From positions 682,001 to 746,000 of the forward strand of contig JAJEKV010000206.1 of NCBI GenBank assembly GCA_021234155.1: a DNA stretch of 64,000 nucleotides. Direction: 5' to 3'. Under the pieces are notes generated by a model. The model saw only the letters and a list, made by a program, of their open reading frames with translations. It did no database searches and was not told the DNA's origin. This stretch comes from Isoetes taiwanensis. Its lineage: Eukaryota; Streptophyta; Lycopodiopsida; Isoetales; Isoetaceae. Positions 22,740 through 33,600 of the stretch are shown piece by piece. Position numbers and translations under genes: made by a program. How positions within the stretch are numbered: the first letter of the stretch is position 1; the number at the start of each line of letters is the position of its first letter.

Positions 22740-24185
22740 TTTCTTGTACTTAATTAATTAGATTACATAGTTCAAACTGAAACGTCCCTACATATTATAG
22801 ATGATGTCATAGGTTGCTGAGGCAGCTGATATCAAGTCTACTGTCCTAGCCTACTATTCTCCTATTATATAGTCTCATATAGCTAGCTGTGATGGTTGTC
22901 TGAGTGAGAGGAGTAAAAACCTGTGATGTAGTTTTGCTTATATTTGTGGTCTTGGCCGAGGTATTTGAAATTGATGGATCTATGAGGATAATTAATAGTT
23001 CTTATGCAACTGCTTGGAAATGTTCAATTTCAAGGTTTTGAAAAATGACTCCTATATTTGACAAGGTCTCAAGAAGACGACTTGATTCATGGGTAAATTT
23101 CAAAAAAAATTTGAGTTATCTTTGAAAGGACCTCCGGAGGGTTAGATCACTTAATCCCGGTAAGAGTTCAGAAACCCCAAGTGCTACAAGTCATGCAGCA
23201 GGTTGCTTAAAATTGCAATAACATACATTAGTTCACTCAAATTTTCTAGATTTTAATTTTTGGTTAAAGATTTAAGATTTAATCTTTAATCATGAGTCAT
23301 AGCAGTGTAGAAGTCTGCTAATCCAATGACCAGCTTGGAGGTCTGCTTGTTAGATATGAATAGGGAGCAAAACGTGGAAATGATCTAGATCTGATGGGAA
23401 AAGCCTTATCATGTAAGGTTCTGTTCATGCATCTCTACAGGAACGAACTCAATCATATTGCAATAACTCAAAGTGGCATGGTGCAACAAACATATTGACA
23501 TTCTTGAAGAATTGAACACAAATCTAAACAGAAAGTTTCGTTCCCTTTTTTATGGCTCAATTTCTCCACGTATGTTTTAGGTTTAGCTTGGGAAAATTAA
23601 GCCTAGAGACAGGAAACAGTTTTTAGTTGCAAGGAGATGGTTCAGATTTCTCTATTTGTTTCTCTGTCTGTGGATAGCATTTAGTTAGCAGGCAATCGGT
23701 GGTCGTTTGGCAGTCAAATGAAGGCCCTTCAGTTGGTTGGATCTTGAAACTTGATCTTGATCTAGTTGCTTTAGTTTTCTTTGAAACCATAACTGATGAC
23801 GCAAAATTTCTGCAATTCTGTTTTGGATGCTATTATGCTTGGTATAGTGATCGACATTGTTAATCCTTTCCAAGGACCATCTTGCCAATATCCAAAAGAT
23901 GCTTGTTCTAAATACACGATCCTATATCGCAGTTTTAAATCTGGGATGATGTGATGCAGTTTTGGATCCAAAAGTCCATATCATGGTCAAATGAAGGGCG
24001 TAGTTGAAATACGTGCATATGAGGGAATCTAATATAGCTTTCTAATGTTCACATTTTTATTTGATCATTGGCATGGACCAAATTGTTAAAAGCCTTCTGA
24101 AAAAGAGCTTTTTAAATTGTAATCACAAATTGCATGTATCTTTGCTGTAAAGTTATCACCTGATGATATTTGTCTGGTAAATGTC
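22740..24185. other. No gene recognised
   Basis: AT-rich sequence with intron-like composition (T-runs, scattered donor- and acceptor-like words). Given the terminal exon that follows at 24189, this may include the last intron or introns of that gene, but I could not identify earlier exons. Confidence 0.4.
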
Positions 24186-24188
24186 CAG

Positions 24189-24377
24189 TTACTTGGTGCG
24201 GACGAAATGTCAAAATTGGTGACAGAACGCATTAGTAATTGGCTTTTCTCAGTCCAAAGTGCATTGTCTCCACATTTTGCTGAAGTGCATTCAATTATAT
24301 ATAAGGCTGACTCAAGGTACCAAAAGGAGAATGAGAGAGGGATGGAAACAATCGCTAAGCTACAGTCTAAAATGTGA
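24189..24377 (+). CDS. Orphan terminal exon, 62 codons plus stop, protein unrecognised
   Basis: After an acceptor-like 'ctggtaaatgtccag' (ending 24188) a clean frame reads LLGADEMSKLVTERISNW, then LFSVQSALSPHFAEVH, SRYQKENERG and METIAKLQSKM, and stops with TGA at 24375-24377. The amphipathic, charged pattern looks like a genuine C-terminal helix of a conserved protein. I cannot name it. No preceding exon is recognised, so it may be the end of a long gene or a captured exon. Confidence 0.45.
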   Translation, partial: LLGADEMSKLVTERISNWLFSVQSALSPHFAEVHSIIYKADSRYQKENERGMETIAKLQSKM

Positions 24378-25611
24378 GATCCATGCAAGAAAGGTTATGC
24401 TTCTTATTGCCGAAATTAATAGATTATGCATCTTGTTGCTATTTTTATGGCCAATTGGACTTAACTGCTACATGCTAGCTCTTTTCACCAATGTGGTTCA
24501 AATTCTTGTGTGTGATAGTTTGCCGTAATTCTGTTGCTTGAAAAATTGCGGATAATGTTAATATCCTTACACACATGCTTGCACCATCTCATTTCTAGTT
24601 TAGCTATTGCTTGTCTGCTTAACCTGTTTGTCTTGCGTGCAGTAATCTTGCTTGGAGTAATCTGCCCTTTTATTGCCATGTGTATTATCATCAATATAGC
24701 AGTATTAATGTTTTAACTATTAGGTGGAGGGTTCTGAATAAAACCTTATGTTACTTTAAAGTAACACTTTTGTTTCATAGACATATTTACTTTGTCTAAA
24801 GGCTAGATTGAATTTTTTTTTTCAAGAGATAAAAAATAGATGTTATTTATTCTGAGAAAATGATACAAGGGGTGCACCCATCTACGAATACGAGATGGGG
24901 ATAGCTACATGAGTCTCATCTTGCACTATTTTCTTTTTGAATCTAAAGCAGATTTAATTATGTGCCCCATATTTTTACGTTTACGTCAATGTAAGTTGGT
25001 TTATATTCTTGGTTATTATCCAATGAATGGCTGCCATGTGGCAACCATTCTATCTCATAATGACAAATGGCTTTGCCATTCTTAGGTGACCTGTTGTTAC
25101 CAGTTACACTGTAATTATGTAGATTATTCTTTTTCCTGTTACTCTATGGGGAGAGAGAAATATCTTATAACATGTTAAGAAACAGAAGGTTTTGTACAAT
25201 TTTAATTTTCTAATTTTTATTTCATTTGTTCCAACACCAAAATCAACATTCATCTAATATTACTTGTCACAATAGAACATTATTGCCAGAGTTAGGAAAA
25301 CCACATTAGCAGAAGTCCATGGACTACAAAGCAAATCCGAAAACACATGGGCATGCTTTTCAAGTACCATTCAACAACACTTTCAGGTAACATTCAACGA
25401 CTAGCTTTCGTATATAATGCAATATCATTGTTTTTTTTTTCCCTTGTTTTCTCTTGTTTAGCATTTCTCAGAATGCTATGTATGCCCATCTGTAGTCCTT
25501 TTGATAGCACTCGTGCACCACTATGGACAGTTCTTGTAAAACCACGCTATTACATCAAGTTAAAAGTTGATAAATGCATATATTAAACTTGGACAGATCG
25601 ACGAGACTCTA
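24378..25611. other. No gene recognised; possible retroelement 3' tail at 24812-24960
   Basis: Mostly AT-rich sequence. At 24812-24960 a T-run is followed by 'ttatttattctgagaaaatg', which resembles the layout (not the sequence) of the LINE-2 3' end on the minus strand. This could be the tail of another LINE or SINE. Support is weak. Confidence 0.3.
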
Positions 25612-25870
25612 ATATGTAGCATAATAACAGGGGGTTTTCTTTGTGTTTTTGTACGCTTTTCACAAAGGTTTTCCTAAGATTTTATGGAGTATTCTAATGG
25701 ATGTACTAATGCGTACATCTAGAGTGCACCATTTCTTAATCGTTGATTTAACTTTTTTTTTTCTAATGGTCCAACATCCAAGGGCTCACAACAAAAGCCC
25801 TCTTTTTATTTTAGGGCTGAACATGCAAGCCTGCCTCGTTCATAGCATTTTAGGGCACAAAACAGACTGG
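25612..25870 (+). repeat. Dispersed repeat R, copy 1
   Basis: Starts 'atgtagcataataacagggg' and runs through 'gtacatctagagtgcacca' and 'agggctcacaacaaaagccc' to 'tagcattttagggca'. A close copy lies at 41678-41920 in the same orientation and a partial one at 33476-33600 in reverse. The ends are not defined well enough to classify it. Confidence 0.75.
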
Positions 25871-25930
25871 CAAATCTGCAACAACAGGGATTAGCAAGAT
25901 AAGATTAAGCTACCATTTAAAGAGATCGTC

Positions 25931-25996
25931 GTTGCAGAAGAGAAGCTTCTTCATAAAAAATGGTTGCAGAAGAGAAGCTTCTTCATAAAAAAATGG
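25931..25996. repeat. 33-bp direct repeat
   Basis: 'gttgcagaagagaagcttct' plus 'tcataaaaaa' occurs twice in a row; each copy contains the AAGCTT-centred palindrome AGAAGCTTCT. Confidence 0.85.
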
Positions 25997-26189
25997 TGGC
26001 GAGATCTTATAGCGGGGGTGTAGTTTTGTGGGTCGGATTCATAGAGCGATGGTGGGAAGCTTGTTGAGCTTGTAGTGCCCCTAAGACATCTCCTAGGCGT
26101 TAAGCTTAAGAAAGAAACTTGGAATGGCCATACTTAGAAAATGGATCCGACAGCGGCGGTGGAATTACTTCACATCGAAAACCCTGCGG

Positions 26190-27230
26190 GGAGTCGGGGT
26201 AAGCTCCCATTGCTCAAAGCAAAGATCTCGGAAAAACGTTAAAGTCATTTTGCCCAAATCAAATTTATCAAATCATTTGGAGAAGTATGGCGCTTTGCCA
26301 CGGGGGCTGCATCCATGAGATCGGAGACCCGTCAGTTTTTTTTCTTTCTCGGTCAAGATTGGCGGTTGCAAATTTCGTTGTTGAATTATGGTTAGGGCAA
26401 GGTGCGGGAAATCATTTGCTATGGCTAATTTACGCATTCTTATGCGACTGATGACACAAAGAACCGGGCATAATTTAGATAGGATTTTTTATGTGAGCCC
26501 TTTCTTGGGATCTTCATGGAAGCTGCTCCCATTGCTTTCGAGCAAAGATCCACGGAAAAACATTGCGAGTCATTTGCCCAAATCCAAATTTATCAAATCT
26601 GTTGGAGAAGTATAGCGCTTTGCACGGGGCATGCATCCGCAGATCCGGAGACTTGATCGGGTTTTTCTTTCTCAATCCAAGATTGCGGTTGCAAATTTCG
26701 TTGTTGAATTATGGTTAGGGCAAGGTCCGGGAAATCATTTGCTATGGCTAATTTACGCATTCTTATCTGACTGATGACACAAAGAGTTATTCTTATAGAT
26801 ACCGGGCATAATTTAGATAGGATTTTATGTGAGCCCTTTGCGGATCTTCATGGAAGCTGCTCCCATTGCTTTCGAGCAAAGATCCACGGAAAAACATTGC
26901 AGAGTCATTTTGCGCCCAAATCCAAATTTATCAAATCTGTTGGAGAAGTATAGCGCTTTGCCACCGGGGCACGCATCCATGAAGACGGAGACCTGATCAG
27001 TTTTTTCTTTCTCAATACAAGAGTGGCGGTTGCAAATTTCTCATTGTTGAATTAGGGTTAGGGCAAGGTCGGGGAAATCATTTGCTATGGCTAATTTCGC
27101 ATTCTTATACTGACTGATGACACAAAGAGTTAATTCTTATAGATACCGGGCATAATTTAGATAGGATTTTATGTGAGCCCTTTCTTTGGATCTTCATGGA
27201 AACCGCACGAAGATTTTCCATATGTTTCTT
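26190..27230. repeat. ~325-342 bp tandem repeat, about three copies
   Basis: 'gttagggcaaggt' occurs at about 26391, 26714 and 27056. Collinear blocks include 'aaatcatttgctatggctaa', 'gcataatttagatagg', 'gctcccattgct' and 'tttatcaaatc'. Copies differ by indels. The frames in it are not conserved. Confidence 0.85.
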
Positions 27231-27339
27231 TGCACCATTCCAAATGGTCCAAAGCGGGGGAATTCTTTCATTCATGGGATGAGGCTATAGAAAGAAATTT
27301 GGTTACATCTGTTAATCTAGATTTCCATCAGTGTTTCTA

Positions 27340-27730
27340 GGTTTCGAAGGGTAAAACAATCGTTTTGGGCCGAAATTTCTTTAGCGCTTGCAGAACAGCT
27401 TCTACTGACAAGACTATCACATTTCAAGCTTTTGATTCAGGGAAAACACGCCTCTATAGATTGCATTGCATGGATTTTGCTTCTATCATTCGGCATTGTG
27501 GTAACACTAAGGATTTGGAAGGAGGCTCAGGCAGTATTTGAGTCTATTCAAGAACCCAATGTATTCTCCTTGGAACCTTTTGCTTGGGATCTATGTAAGA
27601 CTTGGAAGCCTAGATGGTGCTAAAATGGTATTTGAAAAAAGATGCCTGCGTCATGATGTGTTAGCGACATTTGCCCGACAAGGGAGCATCCAAGAGGCCG
27701 GAATATTTTTTCATAAAATGCCTCTGTATG
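27340..27730 (+). pseudogene. PLS-type pentatricopeptide-repeat (PPR) gene relic
   Basis: PPR proteins of this class bind organelle RNA. In shifting frames the sequence gives LEEAQAVFESIQEPNVFSW, NLLLGIYVRLGSLDGAKMVF, then ATFARQGSIQEAGIFFHKMP, the spacing and residues of successive L and S repeats. The frame changes near 27500-27560 (the 27432 and 27538 frames) and a stretch after 'MVFEK' is disordered. No E, E+ or DYW end is found downstream. A decayed fragment of perhaps three repeats. Confidence 0.65.
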
Positions 27731-27960
27731 ATCTCATGCTTTTTTTAAATGTGTTACCATTTGTCTATTATCTATTATGGTATTATGTCACACTTAATAT
27801 TAGGACTTGAATGTAATGGCTTGTTTTTAGCTCTACTACCATTTTTCTTTTATGATTCATATGCACTAAGGAATCTCCATGCCTGCGGATATTATATGCA
27901 CAATATTACATGCACTAAAGGAAACTCCATGCACAATATTACATGCACCCCTACACCATC

Positions 27961-28470
27961 CTTAAGGCCCGAAAGGCCAAAATTTTTTAGTTAATACAAA
28001 CCATTAACACACAACTACCATTAACATTATTAACATAAACCATTGCATTTGACACATTTAAATTAAAATCCCCCTTAAACCCCCTTTGGTTTGGGTGCAT
28101 ATTCACACGAGGGGTTACGTAGGGCGGTGAGAGCCCAAAAAATTTACAATACATGTACAAAATTAATACCATTAAGTATATTCTCTCAAACCTTATAGTA
28201 TTTTGCAAACTTTAATATCTGATATACAAAAACTTGTACATGCATACCCCACAAACGAGGATCGCTATGTACGGTCCAGATCTTGGAATAAAGGGCAAAT
28301 ATGCCCATCAGACAGCTCTCGTTGCCCGGAGTAACCCCCCGTGTGAATATGCACCCAAACCAAAGGGGGTTTAAGGGGGATTTTAATTTAAATGTGTCAA
28401 ATGCAATGGTTTATGTTAATAATGTTAATGGTAGTTGTGTGTTAATGGTAGTTGTGTGTCATCTAAAACT
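27961..28470. mobile_element. Foldback element F, copy 1
   Basis: Arms at about 28003-28115 and 28340-28457 are reverse complements over more than 100 bp; both contain 'aatccccctt' and 'tttggtttgggtgca' or complements. The same 40-residue frame (PRVNMHPNQRGFKGD...) appears on opposite strands, a direct readout of the arm identity. The left side extends to a 'ggcccgaaaggcc' hairpin near 27966, which the right side lacks, so the right end is truncated. The interior has no coding sequence. Confidence 0.8.
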
Positions 28471-29221
28471 ATGTTCAACCAAGGTGCTAAACCTAACAAG
28501 GTCACATACATTTCCATCTTAAATTGAACTGATGATCCGTTTCTTTTATATACGGACACCAAATCATTGCCTTCGACAGGGCCTAGGCTCATTCATCACG
28601 TATTCGAAAAACATATAACCTAAATTTACTCAACAGATATCATATGCATTATTCATAACTCGAGCCACAACTATTAAGCAACAAAATACATGTATTTTCA
28701 TTTTTAAGTAGCTTTACTTTGCTTTCAACTTTCATGTATTTGATGCTATTAAGTTCTTAGCAATCTTATTTTTGTCACACCGGGAGGGGGGGTGGTGGCG
28801 TCCCTAAGGCTCCGAAGAGGCCAAATTTTTTTTTTTTGCAACACAAACCATTAACATCCAACATATGAAAATTAAATCCCCCAACACATAACAACCAACA
28901 CATAACAACCATTGACATTAACAACCAACACATAACTACCATTGACATTAATTAAAACAACCATTGGGTCCAATACATTTAAATTAAAATCCCCCTTTAA
29001 CCCCCTTTGATTTGGGTGCACCCCGGACTACCATAGTCGCCGGATCTGTCGATCCTACGGCCCAGACTGTATGTTGAAGCCTCTGGACACCTCTCGTTTC
29101 GATTATGCTCATTTATGATTGGGGACGCCTATGATTTTAAGATGTCAAATACGAGTTTGCCTAAGGTTTTGATAGTATATCGAGCCTCTATACGTTTCGC
29201 TTAAGGTTTTAGAATATGAAA

Positions 29222-29300
29222 TACGGGGATTCGAGCCTCTACCAAAATAACTCAATGTCCTAATAAGACTACTTTAACCAATCTAACCAGTGAGCTAATG
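29222..29300 (-). other. tRNA-like / SINE-head-like sequence
   Basis: On the minus strand an A-box-like TAGCTCACTGG (29287-29297) precedes a B-box-like GGCTCGAATCC (29227-29237). The spacing and order fit a degenerate tRNA or the Pol III head of a SINE. No acceptor stem or anticodon arm can be drawn convincingly. Confidence 0.35.
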
Positions 29301-29747
29301 TGACTATTTTTTATCTTAAATCCATGTTTTTTTTAATAGTAACCCATTGAATTGTTTTAGGGATATGGTCAATGGTTTCAAGAATTATATCTATATCAAA
29401 TCCCCCTGGAACCCCCTGTTATTTTGCTACATATTTACACGGGGGGTGATTCCGGGCAACGAGAGCTGTTGGATAGGCATATTCACCCCCTTATTCCTTA
29501 ATCTACACCGTACGTAAAGTTCCTCGTTTGTGGGGTATGCAAGTACAAAATTTGCTATACTGTATAACAAGATTCGTAAAATACTATAAGATTTCAAGCG
29601 GAATACAATATGGTGTTGATTTCGTATGTGCAAAATACAATTATGTGGGCTCTCGCTGCCCTACGTCACCCCCCGTGTGAATATGCACCCAAACCAAAGG
29701 GGGTTTAAAAGGGATTTTAATTTAAATGTATTGGACCCAATGGTTGT

Positions 29748-32290
29748 TTTTTTTTTTTTTTTTTGAAGGACGAAAGCCAAAAAGTTTATTAATTAGAGAA
29801 AAAGTACAAAATTTACATGTCTCATCTAACTGTGTAAGCACACAAAGATGCCACAAGAGCACGAGCCTGGAACACAATGTACTTACTCCAGAATAGGAGA
29901 CTAATGATAAGAATCAATTCGGAGGTACTGAATCCAGATGCGATCCACCAGTTCTGAGTCAAGGGAAGAATACTGCAGAAAAATCAATCAATATCTTTTT
30001 ACGGGCCCCTTTATAATAAACAACGTATGCGGATGAATAAATGCCCTGAAAGATGTGGTGTCTGCGACGCTCCCATATCGACCATAGGAGCCAACCGGAA
30101 CCAAGGTCAAATGCCCTTTGTTTAGCTGAAGGCCATCCATTGGGATAGGATGCCAAAAGGATGCATCGGCGGTGCGGTAATCTTGTTAAACAAACCTTGT
30201 AGCCGGGACCGTTGGTTGAACCTCGGGACAATCAAAGAGACAATGCTCAAGAGTCTCAGCGTCAGAAGCGAGCGGGCATACATGAGATATGCGAGGATCA
30301 TAGCGATGTCGAAAAGGCATTAACCCGTTGAGCTTTTGTGGATAAACCCGCCACCCAGTCTGAGACTTTAGGGTGGAGCAACCTATCCCAAAGCCATCGC
30401 CACGCACGACACAAAGTGGGTTGTGGAACATGTAGGTGCCACGATCGGCAACTGGAGGGTTGTGGTGCTAAAAGAAGGCGATATCTTGATCCGACAAATT
30501 GCTTGCCTTTGTGAATATTTTCATGACAGTCCCATGGCACCCCTTCAAGAAGACACCAACTTGCACTATGAGAGGCAAATTTTCTGCGACCTTCTCCCAT
30601 AGAGATACATCCCAACGAGAGAGCAGGAACTTTGCACGAAATTCAGGCCAAGACGGTATCGACCCTCCTCATACCATGCTTGAATAGAGACAACACCGCA
30701 AGAACCCATCGTCTGCGTGTAAGGGGATGAACCGGAGGCTGCCAATGGAGGTCTTTGAGGGTCTGGAGGCAGTGGTGCCCACCACCATGGAGTCTCAATA
30801 GGGTGTGGATAGAGGGGCATGGTCGAAAAAGATGTCATTGCCTCCCATGCTGCCAACAAGCCCGCATAAAAATGGAGAAAGCGCTTGAAAAAGGCTGCGA
30901 GTGCGAAATAAAGCCCAAGGTAGGACTGGTTTTTTGACCTTCTTGCCTAGAGGGATCTGGTGACCAAGAGCTTGTCTAAGAAGGCGTGAACCGGGAGAGT
31001 CATCCCCACCATTCAGAAGTCTCCAAATGAACTTTGAAATAAGCACTTTGCTCTAGAGTAAGAAGTCCATCATACCCAGACCACCTGCCCATTTTGGAAG
31101 GATGCACTCCGACCAAGCCACCTTAACCACAACACCTTCCTCCGAACCTGCCCAAATAAAGTTCCGAACTATTGCAATGAGCTCACGCACTTTGATTTGT
31201 GGTGCTAGCGATAAGGATGCCATATAAACATGGGTACTACTAAGGGCCTGACTTGGCCCTTTGTAATGACACGCAAGAGACAACTTAGCAGTGGACCACC
31301 AGAACAAGTGCTTCTCTAATCCCCTAATGATCTCCTCCCAAGCAGCTCCCATAGTAACATGGATGCCAACTGGAATCCCCAACAACTTGACGGCCTGTCC
31401 ATGCGCAAGTAATTTCCATGGATAATCGTGGAACGGGGGCGAGGATTGTCCAATGTCCACAAAGTCGTACATACGCCACCCCACAAGAATCTGGGAAGCC
31501 GGTGAAAAAAGTGTCTAAAAGCATTTTGGCGGTGACAAGATTCTCATCATTAGCGACTAGGAAGAGGGCGTGTGTCGTGCATATTGATTGCAAACCTCTT
31601 GCGTGCCATCCTCCATCGCAAGGCCATGGAGAAGTCCCTCAATGTCGTTGCAATGGTGAATAAGCGTGATAAAGCCTCTGCAACAATTGTGAAAGCAATG
31701 GTGCTAAAGGGCATCCTGGCGAATACCACGGCCGAAAGTGAAAAAGGCATGTGACTGACTCACCATGGAGCAGGGACGATCGCCCGGCGGAGATATGCGA
31801 CTTCATAATATCGATGTGAATTGTTCCCCAAATCCGGTCTTAGCAAACAACGGCGCATGAATTCCCGGTGACACTTTGTCATAAGCTTTTGCAAAATCAA
31901 GCTTAAGGTATACAACTGGAAGGTTTTGCCCTACGTGCCCAATAAATTCCCTCGTAAGCGGCTGACAACATTATTCAAAATGCACCGTTTTGGAAGAAAA
32001 CCTTTTGGGTTGTTGAGATGGACTACGCCAAGATGTCCTTTACCCTTCTGCAAAAAGCCTTGGCGAAGATCTTATATACGGATGACAATAAGGTGATGGG
32101 CGCGCCGGTTTGAAATAGTCGAGGATCCTTGACCTTGGGGATAAGTGAGATGGCTTTTGTGTTTAGAATTCTATCCAAAGCAATTGGACCGAGAAAGTCA
32201 CGAGAAAGCATCATACACATCTGGCTCCAGCCATTCCCAATACTCCTGGAAGAACTCAATTGGCAAACCATCCAAACCTGGGCATTTGCC
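29748..32290 (-). mobile_element. LINE-2 copy 2: 5'-truncated LINE with 16-bp target-site duplication
   Basis: The copy has an A-tail (T-run at 29747-29764), a 3' UTR shared with copy 1, and a coding region that begins within the reverse transcriptase at GKCPGLDGLPIEFFQEYW (32290 down). TGGACCCAATGGTTGT flanks it at 29732-29747 and 32291-32306, so it inserted by target-primed reverse transcription into an arm of foldback element F. The frame is broken many times: pieces include RILNTKAISLIPKVKDP, VRELIAIVRNFIWAGSEEG and the zf-RVT part ETLEHCLFDC. At the catalytic box (about 31580) the frame shifts inside the expected YADD. Confidence 0.95.
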
Positions 32291-32961
32291 TGGACCCAAT
32301 GGTTGTGTTAATTAATGTCAATGGTAGTTATGTGTTGGTTGTTAATGTCAATGGTTGTTATGTGTTGGTTGTTATGTGTTGGAGGATTTAATTTTTATAT
32401 GTTGGATGTTAATGGTTTGTGTTGCAAAAAAACTTTTTTGGCCCCTTCGGGGCCTTAGGGACATCACCCCCGGTGTGACAAAAATTTTAGAATTCAAACC
32501 AGAAAAAAACTAGAATTCAGTTGAGGCTTTCATCACCTGTAGCTTTTGAATTTGATCACAATAAAACAAATAGAACATAAGTAAAAGTTACCATAAAGAT
32601 AGAGCAGATTGATCCCATTATTCTGAAAGTCATAAAGTTTGCAACACCCATACACAAGCATTTTTCAACTGGAATTTAACAGCAGCCTTTAGCCTCCATG
32701 GATTCTTGTGGTGAGAAACCAAAGTGGGAAACTTTTCTGCTTGTTAGCACAAGGATCTAGAAGCCTTGGAATTTGCTTAATAACTGCCTCAAAATCTAAA
32801 AATGCATGGTAATTTTTTGCAAGCGTCATTCGGAATGAGTCATAAAACAATATCCAATAGCGCAATCCTGTATTAATCAGCTGGTAGGATGTGAAAGCCT
32901 ACCAAACCCGGCCAAAAAATTGCTGTTTTAGCATAGATAACTTAACCAAACATATCCATAT

Positions 32962-33475
32962 CATACACTATCAAAAAGATCTCGGAGAGAGCTTTCCAAG
33001 GCAATAAAAATCATCTCAAACGAGCTCTGGATCAAAAGTTATGCTAAGAAATGTGTTACCGGCGGGAAACTGCACTACATGCGCCCATCAAGCCCTTCAT
33101 GTGCCCATTATGCACCATACACACGAAAAGAGGGATATCATACACTATCAAAAAGATCTCAAAGAGAGCTTTCTTACGCAATAAAAATCATCTCCAACAG
33201 AGCTCTGGATCAAAAGTTATGATAAGAAATGTGTTGGCGGCGGGGAAACTGCACTACATGCGCCCTTCAAGCCCTTCATGTGCCCATTATGCACCATACA
33301 CACAAAAAGAAGGCTTTTGGTGTGAGCCATTGGTTGTTGACCATTGAAAAAAAAGGCTAAAATCAATGGCCCTTCATGTGCCCATTATGCACCACACGCA
33401 CAAAAAAAGGGCTTTTGTTGTGAGCCATTGGTTGTTGACCATTGAAAAAAAAAGGCTAAAATCAATGGCTCAGAA
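32962..33475. repeat. Two small tandem duplications (~176 bp and ~98 bp)
   Basis: 'atcatacactatcaaaaaga' at about 32962 and 33137 marks a ~176-bp duplication. 'ccttcatgtgcccattatgc' at about 33273 and 33370 marks a ~98-bp one, whose copies each end in 'ggctaaaatcaatgg'. The second is followed by a reverse-oriented partial copy of dispersed repeat R (33476-33600). 32485-32961 holds nothing I recognise. Confidence 0.75.
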
Positions 33476-33600
33476 ATGGTGCACTCTAGATGTACGCATT
33501 AGTACATCCATTTGAATACATCACGAAATCATAGGAAAACCTTAGTGAAAAGCATACAAAAACACAAAGAAAACCCCCTGTTATTATGATACATATTTCC

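Larger units (their letters stand above)
28774..32484. mobile_element. Foldback element F, copy 2, interrupted by LINE-2
   Basis: Left arm 28774-29017 and right arm 29665-29747 plus 32307-32484 are inverted copies; the termini read TTTTTGTCACACCGGG and its complement CCCGGTGTGACAAAAA. A palindrome 'ggccccttcggggcc' stands near 32440 (a degraded version near 28805). The interior (29018-29664) carries a tRNA-like piece and a stretch shared with copy 3 (43.9-44.2 kb). LINE-2 copy 2 sits inside the right arm. The terminal inverted repeats suggest a non-autonomous DNA transposon; I could not fix a target-site duplication. Confidence 0.75.

Noticed and set aside
27050-27062. 'agggttaggg' as an interstitial telomere repeat
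   Set aside because: Only about one and a half units, part of a ~330-bp tandem repeat, and not the usual plant TTTAGGG array.
28301-28522. Frame with PRVNMHPNQRGFKGD as a conserved small protein (two copies)
   Set aside because: The two copies are the two arms of a foldback element on opposite strands; identity reflects the inverted repeat.
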